From Dipteris shenzhenensis (Eukaryota > Polypodiophyta > Polypodiopsida > Gleicheniales), in NCBI GenBank assembly GCA_047967505.1, contig CM106540.1: DNA of 64,000 nt; one strand, written 5' to 3'. Numbering within the stretch: the stretch's first letter is position 1; the number at the start of each line of letters is the position of its first letter. A program made the position numbers and the translations under genes. Positions 32,651-44,449 of this stretch are shown here, piece by piece. Below the pieces are notes generated by a model, which had not been told where the DNA came from, ran no database searches, and was given only the letters and a program-made list of their open reading frames with translations.

Positions 32651-33394
32651 TTTTATTCAGTAAGGGATGAGAAATGGAATCATGAGGAGGATTCGGAAGG
32701 CCAGACGAGCTTGAGGTAGATAGTAAGTTTTTCACATGCAGAGGGAAGTGGTTTCTGAGTACCACACTGGCACTAGAAGTGCACTAGTTCCATATTTGCA
32801 CGGCAATTTGAACCCTTCGATAGAGAAGCGACTTCAGGCTCTAACAAGAGGATTCCGAACATTCATCCGTAAAAAGTCTCCATTTTGGGGAGTCCAACAG
32901 GTCTAGTATGCAGATTGAGCCATAAGCACCGTTCTCCAAGCCGACTACATAAATCTAGCTAAGAAGTTGCGTATACTTCAAGTTGGGAGTGACAAAGGAG
33001 GTCTACGCCTGTGTCAAAAGTAGAAGAGTAAGAGACTAAACACAATCACAGTCAAGCCTCTAACCAAGAATAAAGGCACAGTCAAAAAAGGAGTTCACAA
33101 CATAAGTTGCCATCGAGACAGAGCACACGCAATCCTGCTCCACCATCCCGAAATCGGACATGGAGTCCTGTGTAAGTACTGGGGCATGGCCATACACGTC
33201 ATCAACGACCAGCACTACCAAAGATTCTAGTAGCTAGAAGATGACAGTCAAAGCCACCACTTGTCGAGGGACATCGCCATGAGCATGTCCACACAGAGGA
33301 ATGCCACCATAGGGATAATGACAATGTCGATGAGGTACACAGAAAGAAACCGACTTAGCTACTGTTAAAGTAAAGCCAACCTTCCCGATTAAGA

Positions 33395-34330
33395 TCAAGT
33401 TCTACAATTTGAAGGGGTCTAATGATGATTATCCCTAGAGTCACTTGTAAAGTTTCCTGCGAGTTTCCCACATCGATGGTGTTGTGACAAAAGAAAAGTA
33501 TATGAACTATTTCCTGTGTACACTCACCAAGACAGTGCAACGTTGGTTTAATTAATTTCCAATTGGTTGCTTCAAGGATTGACACCAAATGTCCGAGGCT
33601 TTTCTCAAAAGGTTCAAACAAGAAATTAATGAAGAAATGCATGCACAAAGCTTAGTGACTTGAAGCAGAAGGAATACAAGTCTATACAAGACTTTGTGCT
33701 CAGAAGACGAGCTTTGATTAATCAGCTTCGCACACCTCCAGACGAAAAGTCATTGCAAGCACGGTTAATCACGGGTTGTACTTGGAACCATAGATCTCTA
33801 GAAATAGCAAATCCAACAAAGACATAAAGAACTACCGAACTGAGTTGTTGCATTAGAGACAGTGCTCCCACCAAGAAGAAGACCAAGAAGAAATCTGAGG
33901 TGAGTGAGGATGAGGGCGCTTTGATCAAGCCCAACAAACTCAAGTTGACACCGACAGAGCTGACAGAGATGGGCTTTATAGAAAAGCCGAATTAGTAAGA
34001 GAAATGGTGCAACAAATGTTCCAAGAAGGGACATACAAAGGATGATTATAGAACCAAATATTGTGGGACTCGATCCAAATATGGGCATGACAAGTCCAAT
34101 TGTAGGTATGTCAAGAAGAAGCCACTCGAGGTTCACTAGGTTGAACCTAATTCAAAGACCAAGGAGGCGTGACTGCCCAAGCCCGAGCAAGGTAAAGGCA
34201 AGGGTAGAATGGTAAGGACAAAATCAAGGCCCTTCACAAATCTAATGTTATTTCTGTAATGGTAATCATACAAAGTGCCCACTTTGGCAAGAACACTTGA
34301 AGCTACTTCAAAGCAATATGGAAAGATGAG
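33395..34330 (+). pseudogene. Second Ty3 gag remnant with zinc knuckles
   Basis: Broken frames give KYMNYFLCTLTKTVQRWFN and SEAFLKRFKQEINEE, matching Ty3 gag capsid. Around 34,005-34,110 a stretch reads WCNKCSKKGHTKDDY then CGTRSKYGHDKSNC, a pair of eroded CCHC knuckles each missing one cysteine. CYFCNGNHTKC at ~34,246 is a third cysteine/histidine cluster. Many stops. Confidence 0.65.
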
Positions 34331-34834
34331 AAGTGACCCTAGTTAGGTCATACTGGCACAAATTCCAAGTTTGGTGGATGCCAATGTATTGACTCCGTCA
34401 CATCAACCAATTACCCAAGAGAATAGTACATCATCTGATACATGCGACTTAAAATGAAAAGCATAGAAGCATATTGCCTCACAATTAACTCGGTAATTAA
34501 AAGGTAAAGCTCCAACTGTGGATCTACGTCTTGATTCAAGTAAGGAGCCACCATCAAATCATTGGGCTGAGGCTATAAGTAAGTCCCTAGATAGAACCGA
34601 GTTCTGAAGGAGACCCGATTCCAGAAATCTTCTAATAGATGAAGGTTAGCTTGACAGTTTTGCAGAATTAGTAAAAAATGCACTATATTGCAGAGAACTT
34701 TTGCAACAACTCCAGAATAATGAACACCCTATGAAAGAGGTAGAATCATTGGTTACTATTCCAGTTATTGATACCCTAATGTGGATGAAGGGATACTAGT
34801 GAAGATTAACAAAACAAAATAAATACAGGTGTCA

Positions 34835-35530
34835 TTGTGGATGGTGGTTTTGGCATAAATAGCATATCAACAACAATGATCATCAACAAGCTGAAACTCA
34901 AGCACATGAAGCTTTTCCCTTTTCGAGTTTGGATAGTAGATCCGTGATCAGTTGAACCCACAGGTATGCTTTCTGATGTTGTTCTTACAATTGGTGTTAA
35001 TCCCTATCCATTGGTGGAAATCACTACAACATGAGCTTGTTGGTCATTCCTATGGAAGAAAATGCCTATCCATTATTACTGGGTAGACTATAGTTTTACA
35101 TGACTAAGAGACCAAATTGATGACAATCAAAACCTAGGAAAAGGAGTGCAGATTCCCAGTAATCCTACTAAAATACCTAATACAAGTTGTGGCTGAACTA
35201 AAACAGAAGATTAAAGAGGATGTAATAGCGGGATAGAAGCATCTTTATCCCAAGAATATCATTGAGGATATCATTGTTGAAAGGAAGCTAGCTGAGCCAC
35301 ATCTCACAATTACTCTGCTTGGTTCCGACTAATTGGTCTTAGAAGAAGAGCTCAAAATAGTAGTCATAAGTGCTCATGTGGTTGATGATTATCTCTAAAA
35401 AGTTAATGACTTAGTCATATGATATAAAGACGTTCTTGCTTAAGTTACATAGATTTGGAAGGAGTCCTTCCGACAATATGCCAACATAGAATTCCATTAG
35501 TGCTAGATGCTTAACTATTAGGCAGCTTGA
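34835..35530 (+). pseudogene. Second Ty3 protease and RT N-terminal remnant
   Basis: GVIVDGGFGINSISTTMI (about 34,831) is the protease active-site region (D-G-G) and LLLGRL-like sequence follows near 35,075. Around 35,440-35,520 one frame reads DLEGVLPTICQHRIPLVLDA, the start of Ty3 RT. The latter is repeated in inverted orientation at 45,850-46,035. Confidence 0.65.
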
Positions 35531-35639
35531 TTGCCAGTTTGTTGGAAGGTGGACTTGGTGAACCTATTGAAGCCTTGGTCGTGGAGACGGGTCAATCCAT
35601 AGGTGAAAGGCTATGCTGTCATCGGAAGATTACTTAGAT

Positions 35640-36098
35640 GAGAGATCATCTAGAGCTCATGGTCCAGGTTTTTTGAGATACACTTGGGCTGGGAGATCTG
35701 TGTGGATCACCCACTAGGATCTCATTGCTTAAGTGACTTACTTGGATGAGAGTGAAGATAGGTCGAAACAGACCTCGGAAGCACGGTGCTCGGAAGACTC
35801 TCCTCAGATTACGAGGGGGATAGCTGGATGATAGTTGTACCAAGATTGCTCAACATGACTCGCCGGTTTGTGACTGAGGATGGTAGAGCCATGGATGTGT
35901 GGTACTGCCAGGATTGTACCTATATACTAGGGTGGTTCACTTGCATGGGACCAGACTTGGAGGACCAAGAGGTGGGGGTTGAAAGACCAATAAACAAGGA
36001 CAAATCCAACTTGTTCCAGAGGGCTTCTCCATGGGAGCCAATGGAGCATTGACATCAACGTGTGGGGATTGGCTCACGGTGTGTCAAGCGAGAGGGGG
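35640..36098 (+). repeat. Internal 3' end and polypurine tract of LTR family X
   Basis: Shared with 41,300-41,720 (same strand) and 51,865-52,290 (inverted): blocks such as GTTTTTTGAGATACACTTGG and GATAGCTGGATGATAGTTGT. It ends in AGCGAGAGGGGG directly before LTR X at 36,099. Confidence 0.75.
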
Positions 36099-37080
36099 TG
36101 TTGGAGTTTAGTAGGTCACCTCCCCACTCATGAGCCCCCAAATGAGGAGAGCATTGGGGAGGTGCACCAATAGGGACTCAGAGATGCCACACGGACAAAG
36201 CTGAAAGGTTTGCATGTTTGCCATCTCGGCAGCATGCAGGCTGCCATGTGGGTAGCAAAGGGAACACAACCAGGCTGCCATCGGCAGGCTGGACAAGCTC
36301 TGACCAATGGGGAAGAGGGCCCTTAACTGGGGCAACACATGTGACCTAGACACCAGCAGGGCTGCAAACTGGAGAAAAGGATTGCGCAGCAACAAGGATC
36401 TGGTTGGAGCACTACAGGATCTGGTGAGGGAAAACAAACAGTTCAGAAGAGAGAAGAATAGAGGTGCAATGATCAAGGCTGCCCCGCGGCAGTCAGGCAC
36501 CATGTTTGAAGCTATTCTGCAGGTCTGAGCAGGCTGAAAAGAGTCTGCAGACTGAGGAGCAGAAATGCGCAGCAAACTGGAGGTCCTTGGAGCAGATTGT
36601 AGCCGATCTTGTGGTTGGTACAGAGAGGAAAGGACGCGTCTGGTGCAGAACTGCCACGCAGCAGTCAAGCGCTTGATCTGAGCCATTTATATATGCATGA
36701 GAAGGTTAGGCCAGTCTACAAACTGGGTTGGGCAGATCTGAAGGATACAAGGCCTATCAAAAGCACCCCCAAAGGGGGCATTCTCAATTCCACACTGCAA
36801 GTTTCTTGGAGCCTCACTTTGGGCTGCCAACAAAGCAACAAGGAGGTCCAGATTACCAGCAGCAGGTCCTCATACTTGGGCCACCTACACAGCAGCAAGG
36901 AAGGACAGAAAACGGGAGACTTATGCCTCAGCATTGGCTGCCTACACAGCAGCAAGGAGGTCAAGGCTCACAGAAGGTGTGCTTGCGGGGTACCACTACG
37001 AAGCCCATAGTGGCTCTAGGAGAGCAACGCAGGCTGAAATGTTATGAAGGTGCCATGAGGATGTAGGAGAACAGTCTCAT
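36099..37080 (+). repeat. LTR family X, plus-strand copy
   Basis: Starts TGTTGGAGTTTAGTAGG after a polypurine tract. It has CCATTTATATATGCATG (36,680-36,696) as TATA region and repeats of CACAGCAGCAAGGA. The inverted copy lies at 10,120-10,963, and a further inverted part at 53,830-54,040. The right end is uncertain. Confidence 0.75.
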
Positions 37081-37106
37081 AGGCCCGCAAGGCCTCTCGC
37101 AGACGT

Positions 37107-37107
<1 letters not shown>

Positions 37108-37151
<44 letters not shown>

Positions 37152-37226
37152 CCCCCCCCCGCTAGCCTCTCCTGCTCAGCCCCTCTCTCTCTCCTGCTAG
37201 CCTCTCTCTCTCTCTCTCTCTCTCTC
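37108..37226. repeat. (CT)n microsatellites
   Basis: CT runs at about 37,109-37,149 and 37,200-37,226 separated by a C-rich and CTAGCCTCTC segment. Confidence 0.9.
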
Positions 37227-37392
37227 CCCCCATCCGTACCTCGTCCGTACCTCCGCACTTTGTCCGCACCTCCGTAGTACCTCCGTCGTCCGTAACCCTC
37301 CCCCCGTCCGTACAGCCCGTCAGCAGGCAGCCAGTACCGTACAATCTGTCAGCAGCAGCCCGTACCTCTCCCTCCGTACCCGTTAGAAGCAA

Positions 37393-37445
37393 CTAACTAA
37401 CCCTAACCCTGAGTTGGGCTAAACCCCCAACCCAACCCGAGGGTT
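37393..37445. repeat. Telomere-like and AACCC-rich segment
   Basis: TAACTAACCCTAACCCTGAG and AACCCCCAACCCAACCCGAG lie just upstream of the ORF at 37,480. Confidence 0.75.
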
Positions 37446-37479
37446 AGGTTAAGCTAGGGGGTTTAACAGACAACCAACT

Positions 37480-38245
37480 ATGGACTGGCCTACCCTCTCC
37501 TCCAAGTCCCCCTCAACTCCCTCAACTCCTTCAACATCCATCAGGACTCGATACTCTACAGTTGCAGCCATGACACCCTCTCCATATGCACGGAATTACC
37601 AACAAGAAGGCTCAAAATGGCCCATCCTTGGGCAACAGGATCAGATTTTTTATCTGCAGCAGGCAGTGAGAGAACTACGATTGGAACTGGCAGAAGTAAA
37701 GGCTCGACTTCACATTCTGGAAGGGCTTGGTAAGCAGGCAGTGATTGATGAGGCTGTAAAATCTTGTAAGGATTCCCCCCCTACCCTACAGCTAGTCTCT
37801 ACAGTCAAAGATCTTGTTCACACTGAAGTACAAACTGCTAAGAAGGAAATGATTGTGGAAGTGGACACCAAAGCATGTAAGTCTGATATTCAAGCAGATT
37901 AAAGAACACGAAGCTAGATGTGATAATGCGCTGAAGATTAGAATAGGAGGACTCCCAGAAGATTGGTACAAAGAGGAGGACACATATAGTGAAATATTGA
38001 CAAAGATCAAAGCAAGCTTGCCCAACATTGAATGGGTGGATGATGATGAGAAGGATGATGACGACTCCAGGCCAGCTTCTATTTTGCACTATAAAGGTCA
38101 CGCAATCCTTACACTGAAGTCAAAAGATATGCGGATCAAGCTTCTTCGACAATCTTACAAGTTGAAGGGTCTAGTCAACATCTTGCTGATAGAGGGTGGC
38201 ACATATTTTGTATATGATTTGGTCCATCCTCAGACAAATATATAA
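37480..38245 (+). pseudogene. Coiled-coil plus RRM-like retroelement ORF, one frameshift
   Basis: An ATG at 37,480 opens a 140-codon frame with an S/T/P-rich start and a coiled coil (LQQAVRELRLELAEVKARL). After one frame change near 37,855-37,900 a second frame continues IKEHEARCDNALKIRIGGLP, then ASILHYKGHAILTLKSKDMR and LLRQSYKLKGLVNILLIE, to a stop at 38,243. The order coiled coil, then a beta strand with GLP, then a basic alpha-beta region resembles LINE ORF1-type RNA-binding proteins. That comparison is by eye only. It lies between LTR X and a CT microsatellite. The tail from CTAGTCAACATCTTGCT is duplicated at 38,383. Confidence 0.45.
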
Positions 38246-38252
38246 TGTTGTT

Positions 38253-38256
<4 letters not shown>

Positions 38257-38296
<40 letters not shown>

Positions 38297-38313
38297 TCTG
38301 GGTGTCACAGGAT

Positions 38314-38355
<42 letters not shown>

Positions 38356-38462
38356 ATTCTGGGTCTCACAGGCTCCACATCTAGTCAACATCTTGCTAAT
38401 ACAGGGTGGCACATATTTTGTATATGATTTGGTACATCCCGAGACAGTTAAATATTGTTGTT

Positions 38463-38506
<44 letters not shown>
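38257..38506. repeat. Three (CT)n runs with duplicated spacer
   Basis: CT runs at about 38,258-38,293, 38,320-38,351 and 38,467-38,506. ATTCTGGGTSTCACAGG occurs twice between them, and GTGGCACATATTTTGTATAT occurs at 38,198 and 38,407. Confidence 0.85.
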
Positions 38507-38510
<4 letters not shown>

Positions 38511-40030
38511 TCAGCAGTTCGACCCCTCTTTTCTAACAAATGAATGGGTCAACTCCCTGATTGTAAGCCCCAAATGAGGAGAGCATGGGGGAGTGACACT
38601 TGGAGAGAAATAGGGGGAAGGAAGAGGGATGAAGAGGCTGCCATGTAGTTACCACATGGACGGTATATTTATGTCCTTGTATTTATTAGAGATCAACACT
38701 TTAGGGTAGATCTATGGCTGTCCATTTGGCCACACATTGACTTTGTTTTAGGGCAAGAGTGCAGCTTCTTTGTGGCCCCATTGGAGGGTTATAAGGCAGC
38801 CTGCATCTCTAGATCCCTGCTCACTGCCTATGCTGAGCTCGTAGTAGGTGCAAACAAGCAGTGCAATCTGCTATATAATCACCAGATTCCATCAGGTCAT
38901 TCCAGATCCTCCCTAGTCTCTGAGAGCTGCTCCATATGCAGGACAATGCGAGATTGATCTCACATCGTTATGCCTGCCATGATGCCTATGAACGGCCTTC
39001 TCAATAAAACAAATCTGCAATGTGAGAAGCGGTCCAACCTCTAACAACCCTCTGTATCGCTAGTTCTAAGCCATCTGGGTCGATGCAGTGATACTAAGCT
39101 GTGAGAAACGATCTATGGCCTCAGCTATTCAGTCTCAACCCTTATAGCGATCAGGAGATATCCGGACCCATCCTACGTCTGGCTGTACTAAGCACGAAGC
39201 TCCTGCTCTTTGACCTCTTGCGCCAAGTGTATTTGTACCATATGCATATATCTAGACGAATCCAGGAACATGCGCAAAATCGTCCTCTGAAAATAAGACT
39301 AGCTAATATGACAAAAATCGAGGATAGTACATACATGTATTACCCATCCTTGTTCTAGTTCCTAGTGTCCCTCCTAAGTAATTGACTGCCATCACATTAT
39401 TAAAAGCAAGCCTCTGCAGTTAGATACAATGGATCAGTTGGAGTCGTCTGAGGGATCTTCATATAGAGGGGCAGAAGCAAATGTGTCTTTTAAATCTAAT
39501 CATCAAACTAAGTGTAAAATCCTTTTGTAACCTTTTAAAATAGTGATCTTTATGAGTTATTCAATATGACCACCATATGGGAAGAGTCACACATAGATGA
39601 TAGCATTTAATATCTAGTTTGGCATTGTTTGTTACCAAGACAACTAGTAAATAACTAATCTAGAAAGAGTACAATTTAACGACCATGTTACATAATTGTT
39701 GATCAACATTTTTGACTTAGATGGGGATTTATTTGAAGGGGGGTAGACTTGGTGATGTATCATATCACCACAACACACATTTTACGGGTTTATGATTGAT
39801 GAATAAAACATTTCATATGACAAGCACTTGTGTATGGTACAAGAAATATTATTTTTGGCACCAAAACTAAATGCCTCCATCAGTATAAAAAAAACAAAGA
39901 TATTCTTCCAGAGTTATACTCCCCTCCTATGTAAGACCGTGGTTTTTTTTTTTTTTTGGCGTTCTTGTGTGACAACTTTAAAGCAGCCCTCCCGAGTGTA
40001 AATCACAAAAAAGTTTATTGTGCTTGGTTC
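38467..40030 (+). repeat. LTR-family Y, copy 2
   Basis: Direct copy of 8,191-9,790, including the polypurine run and TGATGTATCATATCACC junction (LTR start at 39,753). It forms the outer part of the left arm of the large inverted repeat. TATAGCGATCRGGAGATATC words recur at 39,144 and 40,033. Confidence 0.8.
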
Positions 40031-40650
40031 TCTATAGCGATCGGGAGATATCCGGGCCCATCCTAGCCTGTGAAAATTTGGTCTTGTCCTTAGGAAGCCT
40101 CACATACAATTGATATTTTGTACTGTTTTCAAAGCATCTAATAAGATGTCTATTTCTTGGAGGGGAAGGGCAAAGTCACAGCACACCGCGAAGGAGATCT
40201 CATTTCTCTTCACCAAGTATGCGATACTCCTACAAGTGCATGCATACTAGAGATGCTCTTATTCACTCTCATCCTGGAGGTTAAAAATGCATTCCTCGCA
40301 ATTCTCCAACTAATTAGGTTTTCTCAAAGTTGCCTTTGAGTTAATGCACTGTGAGTTTGTCTTTCGCATCTTTACTGAGTCTATGTGTGGCTGTACTAAG
40401 CACGACGCTCTTTGACCTCCTGTGCCAAGTGTATCTGTACCATATGCATATATCTAGATGAATCCAGGAACATGCCCAAACTCATCCTCTGATAATAAAA
40501 CACATATCTCATGACAGACGCTCAACAAGGTTGAAAACCATAAACGCCGAGCAGGGACTAGCTATTATGACAAAATTCGAGGATAGTACATACATGTATC
40601 ACCCATCCTTGTTCTAGTTCCTAGTGTCCCTCCTAAGTGCTTGACTGCCA

Positions 40651-41131
40651 TCACGTTATTAAAAGCAAGCCTTTGAAGTTAGGTACAATGGATTTGTTGG
40701 ATTTGTCTGAGGCATCTTCATAGGGAGGCGTGGGCGCAAATGTATCTCGAGGCAAAGGCCTCTGAAAGGCATTGACAAATGGTTGACACCTGGCCTGGTG
40801 GTTAGGCCTCTGTTTGGCAGCAAACTCATTAGCAATAGAGGTAGGATATTTGAGCCCATAGACACACACGAGAGCTTCCCGCCAACAGGCTTCCCGAGAA
40901 TGGAAGACTCTGCTTTGAATTTTGGGGAACATCTGCCATAAAATAAAGCTCACGTATGTTAGGGTCTACCGGTGCCTGCCCAACTGGTTGGCTGATCTCT
41001 TCATTGTGTACTTTTTCAATCCTTAGTGGCTTGCTCTGGGCATTGTATGTTTCCCAGGTAATGAGAGATTGGAGGGTGAAAGCCTTCCTGGAAGGCAGAG
41101 ACGGAAGACTAGGTGCTTCTTCAAAGCTCAA
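40651..41131 (-). other. Minus-strand frames in left arm, unrecognised
   Basis: Overlapping 100-codon minus frames at 40,651-40,953 and 40,829-41,131 (the latter starting MSFEEAPSLPSLPSRKAF) are P/S-rich and preserved in the right arm at 52,454-52,678 up to a deletion. Probably part of a retroelement internal region; no domain recognised. Confidence 0.3.
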
Positions 41132-41721
41132 TTGCCAGGTTGTTGGAAGGTGGACTTGGTGAGCGTTTTGAAGCCTTGGCTGTGGACAACACGGGTAAAT
41201 CTATAGGTGAAAGGCTATGCTGTCATCGGAAGATTACCTAGATGAGATATACCTTTGTAAGACTAGACTATGTCCAATCATACAAATTTAGATTTTTTGT
41301 TGAGCTCATGGTCCAGGTTTTTTGAGATACACTTGGGCTGGGAGATGTGTGTGGATCACCCACAGGGATCTCATTGCTTAAGTGAGTTAGTTGGCTGTAG
41401 ATCCTGCCAGAGTGAAGATAGCTCGAAACAGACCTGCTTGGAAGACTTAGATTACGAGGGGGATAGCTGGATGATAGTTGTACCAAGATTGCTCAACATA
41501 ACTCGTGGGTTTGTGACTGAAGATGGTATAGCCATGGACGTGTGGTACTGCCAGGATTGTACCTATATACTAGGGTGGTTCACTTGCATGGGACCAGAGC
41601 AAGAGGTGCGGGTTGAAAGACCAATAAACAAGGACAGCTCCAACTTGTTCCAGAGGGCTTCTCCATGGGAGCCGATGGAGCATCTACATCGACAAGTGGG
41701 GATTGGCTCACGGTGTGTCAC

Positions 41722-42326
41722 CTCCCCACTGCCCTCTAACCTCACTGTCTTGAAGCGATCGATAATGGTCAAGCTGAAGGCAACTACAGGAGGAGTTCCA
41801 GACGTAGTGTAGACAAAAAATGGGGATTCGACGAAAAGGCAAATTTCAGAACATGAAGGCGCTTCCAGGTGAATGCAGAGCGGATCCAATGAGAACAGAA
41901 ATTTTAGAACATAGAGCCTGGAATCCAATTTATGCTTGTCGATTCTCCGTTGCTGCAAGCGTTCAACTGCAGCGGCCAAACCTGGGCTATCCCGTACGCG
42001 GATACAAAACTAAAGATATGATAATCGCACGGTGGCATTGGCACCTATGCTTTTCTTACTCTTACCTGCACCTTCAGCCCTAAAAATCCATAGAGCATGG
42101 ACAATAAGATATATTGTAGCATTGGCTACAGGGGAATGGAACCCGCCATCCGCCATCCTTTGGACGCTTCCAATTTGCTGATCACCTGCTGCTGGAGGAT
42201 CCAATAGCGGATCGTTATATGCTCCTGCCAATGTATTTAATTTCCAGTTCCATACGCATAACAGAAGAATGACAACGATCACCTGCGTTGGAACCATAGA
42301 TGCAAAACTTCAGCGTCGACCCTCAC
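41722..42326. other. 605-bp segment present only in the left arm
   Basis: The right arm joins GGTGTGTCAC to GAGTCACGATG directly (at ~51,862). The left arm has 605 extra bases flanked by TCAC at 41,718-41,721 and 42,323-42,326. It is either an insertion with a 4-bp duplication or a microhomology deletion from the right arm. It contains the minus ORF at 42,010-42,297. Confidence 0.8.
42010..42297 (-). other. 95-codon frame with signal-peptide-like start, possible captured exon
   Basis: ATG at 42,297 (MVPTQVIVVILLLCVWNWKL) has a hydrophobic core typical of a signal peptide or membrane anchor, followed by AGAYNDPLLDPPAAGD. The sequence GTGCAG/GTAAGAG at 42,066 resembles a 5' splice site, so this may be a host-gene first exon carried by a transposon. 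I do not recognise the family. No partner exon was found. Confidence 0.35.
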
Positions 42327-42396
42327 GAGTCACGATGCCCTTGTCCTTCCGTTGGGATTGAATTGGGCTCCTCCCCCGCCGGGGGGAAGAGGGAGG

Positions 42397-42591
42397 AGGG
42401 GTGCGCCAGGCCTCTGAAGCAGTGCAAGACAGAGGCGACGCTCGCGGTCCCGGGCAGCAAGCTGCCGGATGGGGCCGCCCCCTGAAAGAAATAAGGTTAA
42501 TATCATGTGACCCGATGGGTCACGTATCAGATATAAAACTGATAAGAACAGATACTACACTTGATCTTAGCCCAAAGGCCGAGAAAGGTAT
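42397..42591 (-). ncRNA. U2: U2 spliceosomal snRNA-like sequence
   Basis: The minus strand begins ATACCTTTCTCGGCCTTT and carries AAGATCAAGTGTAGTATCTG with the branch-point recognition core GTAGTA, TTCTTATCAG, and stem-loop IIa CGTGACCCATCGGGTCACAT with a complete GTGACCC/GGGTCAC stem. Loop III (GGCAGCTTGCTGCC) and stem-loop IV with TTGCACTGC and CAGAGGCCTGGCGCACC follow, giving ~195 nt, the normal plant U2 length. Differences from the usual plant form include one base in GGCCTTTTGGC, one in the region after TATCAG, and a weak Sm site (ATTTCTTTC). A poor upstream-element-like ATCCCATAGGC lies ~65 bases upstream; no TATA box is clear. It may be a variant gene or a well preserved retro-copy. It lies inside a transposon-built inverted repeat. 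Confidence 0.8.
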
Positions 42592-42814
42592 GATTTCCGT
42601 GTTGCTGCAGGTTGCCTTAAGAAGGCCTCCCCTCACCCTCTTTTGCAGTCTTGCCTATGGGATTGGATCTCTCATCGCCAAGTGTCCTTTGCTTATTCGA
42701 TAGCTCCTTCCTTTAATTATTGCTTAGCTTAGACGCCTTCCCTACATGTTTAGCCCCTCCAATTATCATTGTCTATTTATGTTCACCACAGGAATGGCGA
42801 AGAGACGCCTTTCC

Positions 42815-43303
42815 CTATGATGGCCGGGAGTGAGATTCGATGAGCAAGACCGAGGCCTCCTTAGCCTGGCGTAGCGATGCGGAGCAGGGCGGTTCTGAAA
42901 ATTCGAGAAGACACGTGGAGGTTATACATTTCATCCCTCTAGCCCCCAGGGCTAATCCATTGGAACTACCACTCTTTTTATGTGCTTTTTGCATGCACTG
43001 TTCAATATCATCCCACAGTTCACGATGTTCACCATCTATCACTAAAGCTTGAAGTCGCTACTTAGATCTACCAGCAGCATGGTATCCCTTGCTACCATGG
43101 TGGACAAAGTCCTTAAATGTAAAGCGGAGATATCTATGGTCCTCATGTGGGGGTCCACTCAAGGGCAACTTTGATGTGTCGTGCTCCCTACGTCCCGCAG
43201 CATTGTATCCCTTGTTTTCTCTTGCTTCGGCCACCATGGTGGGCAAAGTCTGTGATCGTCCTCTATTGGACTTTGATGGGCCCTCTTTGTCTTGCCTGTG
43301 CAA
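42815..43303 (-). other. Repeat-associated minus frames (also in right arm)
   Basis: Frames 42,815-43,042 (MIDGEHRELWDDIEQCMQKA) and 43,058-43,303 are in the same orientation, and their equivalents at 51,116-51,343 and 50,839-51,066 are preserved with few amino-acid changes. An internal duplication places the word GGTATCCCTTGCTACCATGG-like at 43,081 and again near 43,205. No domain recognised; preservation may only reflect recent arm duplication. Confidence 0.3.
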
Positions 43304-44270
43304 TCAAACGAGCCGGTTTCCATTTCACCAGACCTCGAATAGGAAAGTCACCATGGGTTCGAGTAGCCCAAATCTTCTCTTGAATGAACAAGTGCCCCTT
43401 TCTCTCAACCTCCTGCATGTTACATGCATCTCACGAGTGGGATGATGCGCTCTACTTATCCTATCTCAATACCTAGCCAATCACGAGCCTCAAGGCATAT
43501 CTGAGTATAGCTAAGGTGGACCATTCAAACCCTCCCCCAAGGTCTGTGGAGGCTGTGATAGTTGAGATATCAGGGACCATATCAAATTGTGGAGGACCTT
43601 GAATAGGGAACATTCTGGATTGTGGACTTGCATGGAAATGTATTCCCACCACTGGTGAATGGATTCTGCATGAAATCTTTTATAGGTTTATGAGAGCTGA
43701 ATAACCCAATCAGAGGATCCGGAGTAGGAAGTTATTGCCGAGATGGCATCTAGATATAATACGGTGTTGCAGCTACTCGTATTTAGTTGATTGATATATT
43801 ACACATGTGGGTCGTCACTTCTAAGAAATGGTTTAAACTGAAGATGTTTGATTCTAGGATTCATTTCAAAAATGTCCTTATCCTTGAGCTCATCAGAATG
43901 CTGCAGTGTGCGAGAAGTCATTTCAATCAGTTCAAAACTCAGCATATGATGTCTACTATGCATAATAAGACTGTTGGTAAGTCACACAGCATCAGCCAAC
44001 ATAGCTAGGCAACCTCAGGAGCACAAGAGGATATTGATTCAAAGACACTTTTAGACAAAACGGGCAAGTGCATAACTGTTTCCTTCAAGCGATCCCCTAC
44101 TCTCCATTTGAACATCAAAAGCTCAAAGAACTAGAACAGGATGATGCAAAGTTGGATCTCAAATGAGCAAAGTGAGTAAGTCAATATGATGTCCTCCATC
44201 ATCTCTGTTTATTGACTTTAAATTTTATCTGAATGACTTCGAGCCAGAAAACCAAATATGGTTATGGAAA

Positions 44271-44449
44271 ATAGATCTAGAGGGATATCACCATTACCCC
44301 TAGTGGAAGTAATAAATAGATCTAGAGGGATATCACCATTACCCCTAGTGGAAGTAATAAATAGACCTAGAGGGATATCACCATTACCCCTAGTGGAAGT
44401 GAAAATAGATCTAGAGGGATATCACCATTACCCCTAGTGGAAGTAATAA
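44271..44449. repeat. 45-bp tandem repeat, four units (left arm only)
   Basis: ATAGATCTAGAGGGATATCA starts at 44,271, 44,316, 44,361 and 44,405. The right arm has a single unit at about 49,708-49,755, so the expansion postdates the inverted duplication (or contracted in the right arm). Confidence 0.9.

Noticed and set aside
37393-37445. Interstitial telomere
   Set aside because: Only two full CCCTAA-type units followed by irregular AACCC runs.
37162-38427. R/E- and S/L-rich open frames over CT runs
   Set aside because: Artefacts of (CT)n/(AG)n microsatellites.
42010-42065. A complete short intron following the exon-like frame
   Set aside because: The nearest acceptor-like site would give a 56-base intron, shorter than plant introns normally are.
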